From: Erythrobacteraceae bacterium
GTDB taxonomy: Bacteria > Pseudomonadota > Alphaproteobacteria > Sphingomonadales > Sphingomonadaceae
Direction of reading: 5' to 3'
DNA: 64,000 nucleotides
NCBI GenBank assembly: GCA_027489065.1
Contig: JAIYAM010000002.1
Span: 1 to 64,000, forward strand
Shown here: in pieces, positions 27,232 to 36,073 of the stretch
How positions within the stretch are numbered: position 1 is the first letter of the stretch
How the letters are laid out: the number at the start of each line of letters is the position of its first letter
Position numbers and translations under genes: made by a program
Notes under the pieces: generated by a model
The model's database searches: none
Seen by the model: only the letters and a program-made list of their open reading frames with translations
What the model was told of the DNA's origin: nothing

Positions 27232-27256
27232 GGAACGAACCGCCCGCCCGACGCTT
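27232..27256 (+). promoter_or_regulatory. Possible EcfG-type promoter of csbD
   Basis: GGAAC at 27232-27236 is followed after 15-16 bases by CGCTT, close to the alphaproteobacterial general-stress consensus GGAAC-N16/17-CGTT. The -10 element is not exact, so this is tentative. A small inverted repeat (CCAAT...ATTGG) lies between it and the ribosome site. Confidence 0.3.
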
Positions 27257-27305
27257 GATCCTGTGAAAGGCCAATAAAATCATTGGTTTATCACAGGAGG
27301 TTATC

Positions 27306-27476
27306 ATGGGTGAATTCACCGACAAGGCCAAGGGTGCCGCCAAGGAAGCCATCGGCGAGGCCAAGCAGGGCTCGGACCACGCCGATGTTCGCGCCGACGG
27401 CAAGGCCCAGAAGGCCGAGGGCAAGCTCGACAAGGCCAAGGGTTCAGTCAAGGGCGCGCTTGGCGACCGCATCTGA
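27306..27476 (+). CDS. CsbD-like stress protein
   Basis: Small hydrophilic stress protein of the CsbD family; biochemical role unknown. The 56 residues are almost all Lys, Ala, Gly, Glu and Asp, beginning MGEFTDKAKGAAKEAIGEAK and repeating the DKAKG motif twice, which is diagnostic. A strong AGGAGG lies six bases before ATG 27306. Monocistronic, with a terminator after it. The possible EcfG-type promoter fits general stress control, but that is inference. Confidence 0.92.
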   Translation: MGEFTDKAKGAAKEAIGEAKQGSDHADVRADGKAQKAEGKLDKAKGSVKGALGDRI

Positions 27477-27498
27477 CGGGACGCGACCGCGTCTTGGG

Positions 27499-27530
27499 GA
27501 AAGGCCGTCCCTTCGGGGGCGGCCTTTTTC
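27499..27530 (+). terminator. Rho-independent terminator after csbD
   Basis: AAAGGCCG pairs with CGGCCTTT around a CTTCGGG-type loop, followed by TTTTTC. It lies 23 bases after the csbD stop and also faces the end of the minus-strand ThDP enzyme. Confidence 0.85.
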
Positions 27531-27545
27531 ATGTCGGCCTGCCGA

Positions 27546-29240
27546 TCAGGCGGTCGCCCTGGCCCGCGCCCTCAGACCGCTGATCGTCGCGCCGCTCGCG
27601 GCGATGCGTTCAAGATCGGTGAGCGCGTGGATCAGCCGCACGCCGGAACGCGCCTTGGCCTCGCCAATTGCGGCGATAAAGCCCTCGGTTGTCTCCACCC
27701 GCGAGCCCCATGCGCCGTAAGCCTCGGCGAGCTTGGCAAAATCGGGGTTCGCCAGCTGCGTTGCCGAAACGCGCCCGGGATATTCGCGCTCCTGATGCAT
27801 CCGGATCGTGCCGTAAGCGCCGTTGTCGACCACCACGACGATCAGGTTTGCCCCGTGCTGGACAGCCGTGGCGAGCTCCTGCCCGTTCATCAGGAAATCC
27901 CCGTCTCCGGCCACCGCAACCACGGTGCGGTCAGGAAAGCGCAAGGCGGCGGCGATGCCCGCCGGCACGCCGTAGCCCATCGCCCCGCAGGTTGGCGCAA
28001 GCTGGCCGGGGAAGGCGTCATAGCGCCAGTAGCGGTGCCACCAGCCGGCGAAATTGCCCGCGCCGTTCGCCACGATGGTATCGTCAGGGAGCGCCTCGCG
28101 CATCGCCGCGACACAGGCGGCAAGGTCGATGGCCGCGTCGGACGGGCGGGCGGTGGCCCATTCCTCCCACTCGGCGTGGGCCTCGGCCCCGGCGTCGAAG
28201 CCGATGATCGCCTCGTCCTCCCACAGGCCCGCACATTCGGCGAATTCATCGACCGAGCAGCACAGCGCGAGGTCGGTGCGGTAGACGCGGCCCAGCTCCT
28301 CCGGATCGGGGTGGACGTGGACGAGCAGCTGGCCGGGATGCTCAAGGGTTGGGAGGGTATAGCCCTCGGTGGTCGCCTCGCCCAATCGCGCGCCGACGGC
28401 GATGATCAGGTCGGCATTGCGCACCCGCTCGACCAGCTTGGGGTTCGGACCATAGCCGAGGCTGCCGGCATAGACAGGCGAGGAGGGCGCAATCGCGTCC
28501 TGCCGGCGGAAGGCGGTCGCCACGGGCAGCCCGATCCGCTCGGCGAAGGCCTGGAAATGCTCGCGCGCCTTGGCGTTCCAGCCCGCGCCGCCGACGATGG
28601 CGATGGGGCTTGCGGCATCGGCAATCAGATCGAACAGCGCGGCCAGCGCATCGGGGCACACGGCCTGCGCGGGGCGCAGCGCGTAGGGGCGGGGGGCGAG
28701 GCTGGCGGGCACCTGTTCGACCAGCATGTCCTCGGGCAGGGCGAGGACCACCGGGCCGGGCCGCCCGCTGATCGCGACCGAGTAGGCGCGGGCGACATAT
28801 TCGGGGATGCGCGCCGGATCATCGATGCGCGCCGCCCACTTGCAGATCGGCCCGAAGAAGGCGGGGAAATCGACCTCCTGAAAGCCTTCGCGCCCCTGCA
28901 TCCCGCGATCCGCATCGCCCACGAAGAGGATCATGGGCTGCGAATCCTGATGCGCCACATGCACGCCGATGCTGGCATTGGTCGCACCCGGCCCGCGGGT
29001 GACGAAGGCAACACCCGGACGGCCCGTCAGCGCGCCATCGGCGCAGGCCATGAAGGCGACTCCGCCTTCCTGCCGGCAGGTGACGACATCGATGTCGGGC
29101 CGGTCGGGCAGGGCGTCGAGCACGCTGAGGAAGCTCTCGCCGGGCACGGTGAAGATCCGATCGCAGCCCTGCACGGCAAGGCAATCGACCAGCAGGGCCG
29201 CCGCGCTCCTCGTGGTCATCGGGCGGGTGGAATCGATCAT
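27546..29240 (-). CDS. Thiamine-diphosphate enzyme, acetolactate-synthase-like
   Basis: ThDP-dependent decarboxylase/ligase of the acetolactate synthase superfamily. The 564 residues show the three-domain layout. The N-terminal pyrimidine domain carries catalytic Glu58 (CRQEGG); a central Rossmann-like domain follows; the C-terminal domain has the ThDP/Mg motif starting GDGDFLMNGQELATA and ending in DN. No small regulatory subunit is adjacent and the gene stands alone, so biosynthetic acetolactate synthase is unlikely. A degradative 2-oxoacid or sulfo-compound enzyme is possible. Substrate cannot be read from sequence. Confidence 0.88.
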   Translation of the reverse strand: MIDSTRPMTTRSAAALLVDCLAVQGCDRIFTVPGESFLSVLDALPDRPDIDVVTCRQEGGVAFMACADGALTGRPGVAFVTRGPGATNASIGVHVAHQDSQPMILFVGDADRGMQGREGFQEVDFPAFFGPICKWAARIDDPARIPEYVARAYSVAISGRPGPVVLALPEDMLVEQVPASLAPRPYALRPAQAVCPDALAALFDLIADAASPIAIVGGAGWNAKAREHFQAFAERIGLPVATAFRRQDAIAPSSPVYAGSLGYGPNPKLVERVRNADLIIAVGARLGEATTEGYTLPTLEHPGQLLVHVHPDPEELGRVYRTDLALCCSVDEFAECAGLWEDEAIIGFDAGAEAHAEWEEWATARPSDAAIDLAACVAAMREALPDDTIVANGAGNFAGWWHRYWRYDAFPGQLAPTCGAMGYGVPAGIAAALRFPDRTVVAVAGDGDFLMNGQELATAVQHGANLIVVVVDNGAYGTIRMHQEREYPGRVSATQLANPDFAKLAEAYGAWGSRVETTEGFIAAIGEAKARSGVRLIHALTDLERIAASGATISGLRARARATA

Positions 29241-29422
29241 TGGCTACTCTCCCGTCGGCTTGTGAGCCGCCTCTACAGCCGGGCGCGGGGCGGCGCAAAC
29301 CGGGCCGTCTTTTCCCCGGAGCAGCGCGGCTTGTCCCACGCTGCGACAGATTGGGCGCAAGCCTGTTCCAATAGTTAAGAAAGTCTTAAAGCTGGCCTTC
29401 CTGCCAAGGGAGATTCGCTGAG

Positions 29423-29614
29423 ATGCGACGCAGCCTGGTTCTCACTGACGAGAGCGCCCGCCACTGGTTCCGGGCCAGCCTGCCGCCGCATGTCCGGCGC
29501 GAGCTGATCCCGATTCCGGCCGAGGCCCTGTGGCGACTGACCGTGGAAGACGTGCGCGGCGTGGCCAGCACCTATGTCGCGCTGACTCTCGCGATCTTCG
29601 CATTCATTATCTAA
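29423..29614 (+). CDS. Small membrane protein, unknown
   Basis: A 63-residue reading frame with AGGGAG about 10 bases before ATG 29423. The first 40 residues are charged; the last 18 form one hydrophobic helix ending at the C-terminus (TYVALTLAIFAFII), a tail-anchor layout. No family recognised. The intergenic space on both sides and the good ribosome site favour a real gene. It converges on the MFS gene, with only 7 bases between the stop codons. Confidence 0.5.
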   Translation: MRRSLVLTDESARHWFRASLPPHVRRELIPIPAEALWRLTVEDVRGVASTYVALTLAIFAFII

Positions 29615-29621
29615 TGGTTGG

Positions 29622-30950
29622 CTAGGCCGCCGCCGCCGCCTCGGCATCGCGCAGGCCTTCGACCTTGTGGAGCTTGCGGGCGAGCTGCGCGGAGAGCAGA
29701 CACAGCGCGAGGCTGAGCAGCAATTGCTCGGCAAGCGGCACGCCGAAATAGCCGAGCCCCCCGGCCGCGCCCGCGCCCAGCACCATGAACACCGATGAGA
29801 TGAAGTTGTTGGCCGCGACCGAACGGCTGGCTTCCGACTTGTCGACCCGCGTGGTGAGGAAGGCATAGAGCGGCACGACGAACATGCCGCCGGCGATGGC
29901 GATGAACAGCAGGTTTGCCAGCAGCACCAGCGCCATCGGTTGCTGGAGGAACTCGGTGACGCCGAACAATCCGCCATCCTCGGGCACGATGTTCCAGGTG
30001 CGGCAGATCAGGTAAAAGGTGATGAGCAGCCCGCCCAGCACCAGCACCGAAGGCGCCGAATAGCGCGCAGAGATGTCGCCCTTGAGCAGCGCGTTGATCG
30101 ATACCGATCCGATCGCGATTCCCGCCGAGAAGGCGACCAGCATGATCGCGGCGACCTGCTTGTCGGCGAGCAGCACGTTCTTGGCGAGCGGGATGAACTG
30201 CACCGAAAGAATGGCGGCGATGGTCCAGAAATAACTGATCGCCAGCACCGAATACCTGAGCTCGAGATTGCCGAAGGAGAAGGCGATCAGGTCCTTGGAC
30301 GCGCGGATCGGGTTCCAGTCGACCTTGATTTCCTCGGTCTGCGCGGGCGCTGGCGGGACCCAGCGGCACACAATGTAGCCGATGATCGCGATGGCAATCA
30401 CCGCCACCACGGAGTCCATGATGTGCATCGCTCCGCCCAGGATCATGCCGACGAGGATCGCCACATAGGTCCCCGCCTCGACAAGGCCGGTGCCGGCGAG
30501 CACCTCGTCCTTTTCCAGATGCTGGGGAAGGATCGCGTATTTGATCGGGCCGAAGAAGGTCGAATGCATCCCCATCGCGAACAGCGCGACGAACATCAGC
30601 GGGATTGCCACGGTGTTGACGTGCTGACCTTCCGAGGCGAGCAGCAGGCCGGTCGCGCCCACGCTCATGATGATGATCTCGGCAAACTTGATCCAGCGGA
30701 TGATCCTGGTCTTGTCGCGCATGTCGGCAAGCTGGCCCGCGGTGGCCGAGAACAGCACGAAGGGCAGCACGAACAGCGCCGTGGCGACACCGCTGACGAG
30801 CGTTTCCATCTCGGCCGAATCGTAGACCGAATAGACCACGAACAGCACCATCGCGTTCTTGTAGAGATTGTCGTTGAGCGCGTTGAGGAGCTGGGTCAGG
30901 AACAGCGGCAGGAACCGCCGCCGGCGCATCAGATCGATCGATGTGGTCAT
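29622..30950 (-). CDS. MFS transporter, lysophospholipid-flippase (LplT) like
   Basis: Major-facilitator protein with 442 residues and 12 predicted helices. The N-terminus FLPLFLTQLLNALNDNLYKNAM closely resembles LplT and the MFS half of bifunctional acyltransferase fusions that return lysophospholipids to the inner leaflet. Here the acyltransferase part is absent and the protein ends after helix 12 with a short Ala-rich tail. The pgsA gene is divergent, so a phospholipid role is plausible but inferred. Confidence 0.85.
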   Translation of the reverse strand: MTTSIDLMRRRRFLPLFLTQLLNALNDNLYKNAMVLFVVYSVYDSAEMETLVSGVATALFVLPFVLFSATAGQLADMRDKTRIIRWIKFAEIIIMSVGATGLLLASEGQHVNTVAIPLMFVALFAMGMHSTFFGPIKYAILPQHLEKDEVLAGTGLVEAGTYVAILVGMILGGAMHIMDSVVAVIAIAIIGYIVCRWVPPAPAQTEEIKVDWNPIRASKDLIAFSFGNLELRYSVLAISYFWTIAAILSVQFIPLAKNVLLADKQVAAIMLVAFSAGIAIGSVSINALLKGDISARYSAPSVLVLGGLLITFYLICRTWNIVPEDGGLFGVTEFLQQPMALVLLANLLFIAIAGGMFVVPLYAFLTTRVDKSEASRSVAANNFISSVFMVLGAGAAGGLGYFGVPLAEQLLLSLALCLLSAQLARKLHKVEGLRDAEAAAAA

Positions 30951-31011
30951 GCCGAAAGTTCGCGGGCGCTTCCCTGTTGTATAGTCGGCACATAGCGCCA
31001 GCCGGAGCTTT

Positions 31012-31055
31012 CACAAGAGCGCGTGCATCGGTGCCTGCCCACGAGCACTCTTGTG
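31012..31055. repeat. Inverted repeat upstream of pgsA
   Basis: CACAAGAG (31012-31019) and CTCTTGTG (31048-31055) are exact reverse complements separated by 28 bases, between the divergent MFS gene and pgsA. It could be an operator or a leader hairpin; nothing decides. Confidence 0.3.
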
Positions 31056-31116
31056 CAGAGCCGGGCCGGGGGGGGTTTTGCCGCCGCCATTCCGGCGCTA
31101 GACCGGACGCGAGCCC

Positions 31117-31725
31117 ATGCAGAGCCTGCCCAACATCCTCACCCTGTCCCGCATCTTCGCGGTGCCGCTGCTGGCCTTCTTCCTGTGGTGGCCCGAGTGG
31201 CGGCTGGGCTATCTGATCGGCTTCGTGCTCTATTGCATCATCGCCATCACGGACTTTTTCGACGGCTATCTGGCGCGTGCGCAGGGGACGGTGTCGCGGC
31301 TGGGCATCTTCCTCGATCCGATTGCCGACAAGATCATGGTCGCCGCGGTGATCCTCGTGCTGACCGCGCAGGGCTATCTGCGCGGGCCTTATGCCGGCGA
31401 CGTTCACGTGATCGCGGGCCTCATCATCCTGATCCGAGAGATCGCGGTTTCGGGCCTGCGCGAATTTCTCGGCGGGGCGCAGGTGTCGGTGCCGGTCTCG
31501 GCGCTCGCCAAGTGGAAGACCACCTTCCAGCTCGTGTCGCTCGGCGCGCTGATCCTCGGCGGAGCGGTGCACGGCGCGCCGTGCCAGTCGGTCGGCGAGG
31601 GCTGCGGGACGATCGCGCAGAGCTGGGTGCACCTCATCGGCCTCGTCTCGCTGTGGACTGCGGCGGTGCTGACCTGCGTGACGGGTTGGGACTATCTGAG
31701 GGTCGGTCTCAAGCACATGGACTGA
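31117..31725 (+). CDS. pgsA: Phosphatidylglycerophosphate synthase
   Basis: Inner-membrane CDP-alcohol phosphatidyltransferase joining CDP-diacylglycerol (from CdsA) to glycerol 3-phosphate. The 202 residues contain about five helices. The full catalytic signature is present: Asp46, Asp49, Gly50, Ala53, Arg54, Gly63, Asp67 and Asp71 within TDFFDGYLARAQ and GIFLDPIADK. ATG 31117 gives the typical MxSLPNILTLSRI start. Confidence 0.96.
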   Translation: MQSLPNILTLSRIFAVPLLAFFLWWPEWRLGYLIGFVLYCIIAITDFFDGYLARAQGTVSRLGIFLDPIADKIMVAAVILVLTAQGYLRGPYAGDVHVIAGLIILIREIAVSGLREFLGGAQVSVPVSALAKWKTTFQLVSLGALILGGAVHGAPCQSVGEGCGTIAQSWVHLIGLVSLWTAAVLTCVTGWDYLRVGLKHMD

Positions 31726-31775
31726 CTTGAGAATTCTATGGCGGGCTGCCGCGACTTCAGGTTACAACGTCTCTC

Positions 31776-32123
31776 ATGGGATGGGAGGAATCACCCCCGG
31801 CCGGGGCCTATGTCCGCTTGCTCGCCGAAGAGGCGAGGCGGCTGCAGCATGACGCCCGCGTTGCGCTCGATCGGGGTGAATACACCCGCGCCTCGGCGCT
31901 GATCGCCGATGCGGAGATGCTCGCCGAGGATGTTCACGGACTGGTGGGCGAAATCGAGCACCGCGAGATCGGTGCGCTGGCGAATCTCGCTGACTACGAC
32001 GTCAGGGCGCTGGCAAGTCCTGCGCCCGCACAATCATGGCCCCAGCTCGCACAGCCCTTGCGACGGCTGCGCCTTGCAATCGGGGCGAGCCTGCTGATCG
32101 GGCTGGCGCTGGCGGAATATTGA
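31776..32123 (+). CDS. Hypothetical membrane-anchored protein
   Basis: A 115-residue protein, no family recognised. Residues 10-65 are predicted amphipathic helix, rich in Ala, Glu and Arg (LLAEEARRLQHDARVALDRG), and could be a coiled coil. The last 20 residues are a hydrophobic helix (IGASLLIGLALAEY) ending the chain. It follows pgsA by 50 bases on the same strand and may share its transcript. Codon composition is like the neighbours. Confidence 0.65.
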   Translation: MGWEESPPAGAYVRLLAEEARRLQHDARVALDRGEYTRASALIADAEMLAEDVHGLVGEIEHREIGALANLADYDVRALASPAPAQSWPQLAQPLRRLRLAIGASLLIGLALAEY

Positions 32124-32130
32124 GCGCGCT

Positions 32131-33489
32131 TTAGTCGAACTCCGGCGCGGGACCTTCGCCCTGCGGCAGGCTCTCGGCAGCTTCGTGCTGCGCGCGGTTC
32201 TCTCCGGGGTAGCGCACGTTGAGCACCAGCAGCAGCGCCAGCGCCCAGATCCCGGCGAGGCTGAAGTAGAACAGCGGCGCGTTGCCCATCCCCGCGGTGC
32301 TCGCCGCCAGCGCCGCGCCGGTCGGGCGGCCGAAATTGCTCACCGCCATGTAGATCGTGAACTGCGTCGCGGCGACCGCCGGGTTGCACATCCGCATCGC
32401 CAGCGTCAGTCCGGCGATGAAGAAGATCAGGCGTTCCGCCTCCATCACGATCTGGAAGCCCATCAGCACGCGCGGATTGTGCCAGAGTGGCTGCGCGAGC
32501 CCCATGGCGGTGGTCGCCGCGATCGCGACCGCGAGCGCGATCACGACCGCGCGCTGCGCACCGATCCTCTCTACCAGCCAGCCGCCCACCACCACGCCGG
32601 TGATCCCGCTCGCCAGCGTCAAGGTCGAGATGAAGCTCGTGTACTGCGTCGGCGCCCAGCCGAGCTGCTCCTTGTAGAGCACCGGGTGGAACGCCTCGAA
32701 CCCGCCGTCGGGCATGGCGCGCACGAACAGCACGGGCAGCAGCAGCAGGCTGATGGGATTGAACACAGCGCGCGTGGCGCTCGCGAGCAGCGGACGCCAT
32801 GCCTCGATCTGGAGGCCGATATTGGCGGGGTGGCTCGCGCCGTCGCTCCACGGCAGACGCTTCTCGCCGGGGCGCTCGCGGATCAGCACGGCATAGAGCA
32901 TCGCCGTCGCCGGCAGCACCGAGACCGCCCACAGGCAGGCGGCAATCCCGTAGTGGCTGAGCATCCAGCCGCCCGCTGCGGTGGTCAGCGACAGGCCGAT
33001 CAACTGCGCCCCGGCCATGATCCCCCCGGCGCGGGCACGCTCCTCCTCGGGCATGATGTCGATCGCGAGACTGTCGATCCCGGCGTCCTGGAAGGTCACC
33101 GCGGCATTGGCGCAAAAGCCCAGCGCCGCGATCAGCGCGACTTCGCTCGGCAGCGGGGCGATCAGCGCGCCCGCGATCAGCGTCAGCACCAGCAGGCTCT
33201 GCGCGCCGATGATCCAGACCCGGCGGCGGCCCATCGGCAGGAAGGTGTAGCGATCGACGAGAAAGCCGTTGATGATCTTGAGCGTCCACGGGAGCGAGGC
33301 CGACCCGACCACCGAGGCGATCGCCACGGTGCTGACCGCGTTGGCCGCCATCCATGCCGGCAGCGCGAAGTAGAACAGGCCTATCGGAAAGCCTTGCGTG
33401 AAGTAGAACATCACCAGTGTCAGCAGCCGCAGCGCGAGGCTTTCGGTCAGGACGAAGCCATCTGCGCGCACGCTTGCTGCTTGAGCCAT
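32131..33489 (-). CDS. MFS transporter of the AmpG/PAT family
   Basis: Twelve-helix carrier of 452 residues. The start LRLLTLVMFYFTQGFPIGLF and the segment DAGIDSLAIDIMPEEERARAGG match the AmpG-like peptide-acetyl-CoA transporter group, whose best-known member imports anhydro-muropeptides. The hydrophilic loop between helices 6 and 7 (LIRERPGEKRLPWSDG) is usual. No AmpD or beta-lactamase gene is nearby, so the substrate stays open. It lies 7 bases from the convergent small gene. Confidence 0.85.
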   Translation of the reverse strand: MAQAASVRADGFVLTESLALRLLTLVMFYFTQGFPIGLFYFALPAWMAANAVSTVAIASVVGSASLPWTLKIINGFLVDRYTFLPMGRRRVWIIGAQSLLVLTLIAGALIAPLPSEVALIAALGFCANAAVTFQDAGIDSLAIDIMPEEERARAGGIMAGAQLIGLSLTTAAGGWMLSHYGIAACLWAVSVLPATAMLYAVLIRERPGEKRLPWSDGASHPANIGLQIEAWRPLLASATRAVFNPISLLLLPVLFVRAMPDGGFEAFHPVLYKEQLGWAPTQYTSFISTLTLASGITGVVVGGWLVERIGAQRAVVIALAVAIAATTAMGLAQPLWHNPRVLMGFQIVMEAERLIFFIAGLTLAMRMCNPAVAATQFTIYMAVSNFGRPTGAALAASTAGMGNAPLFYFSLAGIWALALLLVLNVRYPGENRAQHEAAESLPQGEGPAPEFD

Positions 33490-33640
33490 CTGTGTGTCGC
33501 CCCCCGGCCTAACCGCTCGAGCAGTGTCTCACGGGCGGGCGCGTGCGGCAAGCAGCGCTTTAACATTTGTTATAGGACGTTGGTTTGCGGACCTCACCCG
33601 GCGTGAGGCCCTTGCACGTCCACGCCCGACGCCAAGCCGC

Positions 33641-34537
33641 TCAGCCTGCGCGCAGTTCCTCGGCGAGGAGCTGGAAGTCCGCCTCACGCGGCGAATTGCG
33701 GCGCCAGGCGAGCACGATCTCGCGCTTGGCGGTGGGGCTATCCACGGGCCGTGCGACCACTTGCGTCCCGGCGAGGATGCCCGCTTTCAGCGCCATTTCT
33801 GGGAGCATGGTGAGGCCAAGGTCGTTGTCGACCAGCTGCACCAGCGTGTGCAGGCTCGTGCCGATCATCGCCGCGCTCGCGCGCAGTTCGGCTCGGTTGC
33901 AGGCGGCCAGCGCGTGCTCGCGCAGGCAGTGGCCGTCCTCCAGCAGCAGCAGGCGCCCATGGTCGATCATCTCGGGCTTGATGCTCGCCGGGGGATCGCG
34001 CGGATCGTCCTTGGGGAAGGCGATGAACAGGCGGTCGTCGGAAATGTGCGCGATCGCCGCGTCGCCGGTGTCGAAGGGCAGGGCGAGCAGCACGCAATCG
34101 ACCCGCCCGTGGGAGAGGGATTCGAGCGCGTCGTGGCTGGTTTCCTCGCGCAGCATCAGCTTCAGGTCCGGCCGCTCGCGCTTTAGGCGCGGGAGCATCC
34201 GGGGGAGCAGAAAGGGCGCGATGGTGGGGATGACGCTCATCCGCAATTCGCCCGACAAAGGCTTGCCCGAGGCCTGCACCAGATCGGCCAACTCTTCAGC
34301 CTCGCGCAGCAGCCGGTTGGCCTTGGCGACCACCTGCTCGCCCAGCGCAGTGAAGCGCACCACACGGCGCGAGCGTTCGACCAGCGTCACGCCAAGCAGG
34401 GATTCCAGCTCGCGGATGCCGGCGGACAACGTCGATTGCGAGACGAAGCTGGCGTCAGCCGCCTTGCCGAAATGCCCGTGCTCGTGGAGCGCCACGAGGT
34501 ATTGCAATTGCTTGATGGTGGGGAGGTAGGTGGACAT
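33641..34537 (-). CDS. oxyR: LysR-type peroxide sensor OxyR
   Basis: Transcription activator that senses hydrogen peroxide through a disulfide. The 298 residues begin with the LysR winged helix-turn-helix (7-65). The redox pair Cys204 and Cys213 in EDGHCLREHALAAC has the same nine-residue spacing as Cys199/Cys208 of E. coli OxyR. No catalase or peroxiredoxin gene is adjacent. A palindromic repeat element lies 16 bases upstream of ATG 34537, in the place of its promoter. Confidence 0.93.
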   Translation of the reverse strand: MSTYLPTIKQLQYLVALHEHGHFGKAADASFVSQSTLSAGIRELESLLGVTLVERSRRVVRFTALGEQVVAKANRLLREAEELADLVQASGKPLSGELRMSVIPTIAPFLLPRMLPRLKRERPDLKLMLREETSHDALESLSHGRVDCVLLALPFDTGDAAIAHISDDRLFIAFPKDDPRDPPASIKPEMIDHGRLLLLEDGHCLREHALAACNRAELRASAAMIGTSLHTLVQLVDNDLGLTMLPEMALKAGILAGTQVVARPVDSPTAKREIVLAWRRNSPREADFQLLAEELRAG

Positions 34538-34552
34538 CGGCTGTTAGTTACC

Positions 34553-34632
34553 TCGTCATTGCGAGCAGCCGCAAGGCTGCGCGGCAATCCATCTTCCGGC
34601 CATGGATTGCTTCGCTACGCTCGCAATGACGA
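34553..34632. repeat. 80-bp palindromic repeat (MITE/REP-like)
   Basis: The ends TCGTCATTGCGAG and CTCGCAATGACGA are perfect 13-base inverted repeats, and inner blocks CAATCCAT and ATGGATTG also pair, so the whole unit can fold into one hairpin. It carries no gene. From memory, very similar CATTGCGAGCG palindromes are widespread in sphingomonad genomes. It fills the gap between the rnd stop and the oxyR start. Confidence 0.8.
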
Positions 34633-34633
34633 A

Positions 34634-35887
34634 TTACTCCGCCACCAGCGCGTCCGGGTCCTCGCCCACCTCGGGCTCGACTTCGGGCGCGGGTGCTGGC
34701 TCCGCCTGCGATACCACCACCACATCGTCGATATGCGTCATCTTCAGCTTGCCGCGTTCCACCGCGAAGGCGAGCTTGCCCTCGACCAGATCGAGCGCGT
34801 CCTTGCCGAACACCTCGTAGCGCCAGCCTTGCAGCACGGGCAGATCGCGCGCGCCGGCTGCCAGCGCTTCCATCTCGTCGGCGCGGGTGAGCAGGCGGGG
34901 GGCGACGTCGATCTCGCGGGCGCGGATCTTGAGCAGCAGCTTGAGCAGGTCCGCGACCAGCGCGCCCTCCTTGCCCAATGGCGCGCCCTGCTTGATCTTC
35001 TCGGGCATCTCGCCCTTGGGCAGCGGCTCGGCATCGGCCAGCACCTTCATCAGCCGCTTGCCGATGTCATTGTCCTTCCAGGCGGCCGAAAGCCCGCGCA
35101 CCTTGGCAAGGTCGCCTTGCGACTTGGGCGGATGGCTGGCGATGTCGGCGAGCGTCTCGTCGCGCATGATCCGGCCGCGCGGGATGTTCTTGTGCTGCGC
35201 CTCGGCCTCGCGCCAGGCGGCCAGCGCCTTCATGCGGCCCAGAACCTGCGGATTGCGGCCCGGCTGGCGGATGCGCTTCCATGCCTGCCCGGGATCGGTG
35301 AGGTAGTTCGACGGATCGGCGAGCTTCTCCATCTCGGCATCGAGCCACAGGCCGCGCCCGGTCTTGATCAGCTTCTTGAGGATGCGCGGGAAGATGCCCG
35401 CAAGATGCGTCACGTCGCCGATCGCATATTCGATCTGGCGCTCGCTCAAGGGGCGGCGGCTCCAGTCGGTGAAGCGCGCGCCCTTGTCGATGGTGAGGCC
35501 GATCCATGTCTCGACAAGGTTGGCATAGCCGATCTGTTCGGACTGGCTGATCGCCATCATCGCGATCTGGGTGTCGAAGATGGGGTGCGGGGTCTTGCCG
35601 GTGAGGTTGACGATGATCTCGACGTCCTGCGACCCGGCATGGAAGACCTTGAGCACCTCCTCGTTCTCGCACATCAGGTCGAGCAGCGGGGTGAGGTCGA
35701 TCCCGTCCGCCATCGGATCGATCGCGGCGGCTTCCTCTGTGTTGGCGATCTGCACCAGGCACAGTTCGGGCCAATAGGTGTTCTCGCGCATGAATTCGGT
35801 GTCGACCGCGACGAAATCGGACTTGGCGAGGCGGGTGCAGAGGTCGGAGAGGGCCTCGGTGGTGGTGATCAGCGGATGGATTTTCAT
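34634..35887 (-). CDS. rnd: Ribonuclease D
   Basis: 3'-5' exoribonuclease that trims tRNA precursors. The 417 residues start with the DEDDy exonuclease domain: Asp29 and Glu31 (AVDTEF), Asp88 (HAGSQDVE), Tyr154 and Asp158 (EYAIGDVTHL). An HRDC domain follows at about 210-290 and a C-terminal HRDC-like part with an acidic tail (EPEVGEDPDALVAE). ATG 35887 was chosen because it gives MKIHPLIT just before the first exonuclease strand. Confidence 0.95.
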   Translation of the reverse strand: MKIHPLITTTEALSDLCTRLAKSDFVAVDTEFMRENTYWPELCLVQIANTEEAAAIDPMADGIDLTPLLDLMCENEEVLKVFHAGSQDVEIIVNLTGKTPHPIFDTQIAMMAISQSEQIGYANLVETWIGLTIDKGARFTDWSRRPLSERQIEYAIGDVTHLAGIFPRILKKLIKTGRGLWLDAEMEKLADPSNYLTDPGQAWKRIRQPGRNPQVLGRMKALAAWREAEAQHKNIPRGRIMRDETLADIASHPPKSQGDLAKVRGLSAAWKDNDIGKRLMKVLADAEPLPKGEMPEKIKQGAPLGKEGALVADLLKLLLKIRAREIDVAPRLLTRADEMEALAAGARDLPVLQGWRYEVFGKDALDLVEGKLAFAVERGKLKMTHIDDVVVVSQAEPAPAPEVEPEVGEDPDALVAE

Positions 35888-36073
35888 GTCATCTTTTCGC
35901 GTTTCGCGGGCGGAGTGCCGCCCTCGGGATGGATCCCGGTCGGCCCCGAGCGTCTGGCGCACGCGGCTTCCCTTTCAGCGCGCCCTCGCCTCACGCCGCG
36001 AGCGCGCCCTAGCGTGATAGCCGGGACGAGGACAAGAGTTTAGAGGCGCCGCGATACCATCCACACCTTGCCT

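Noticed and set aside
33592..33608. CCTCAC-CCGGC-GTGAGG hairpin downstream of oxyR
   Set aside because: It has no T run on the oxyR strand and only a 6-bp stem; too weak to call a terminator.
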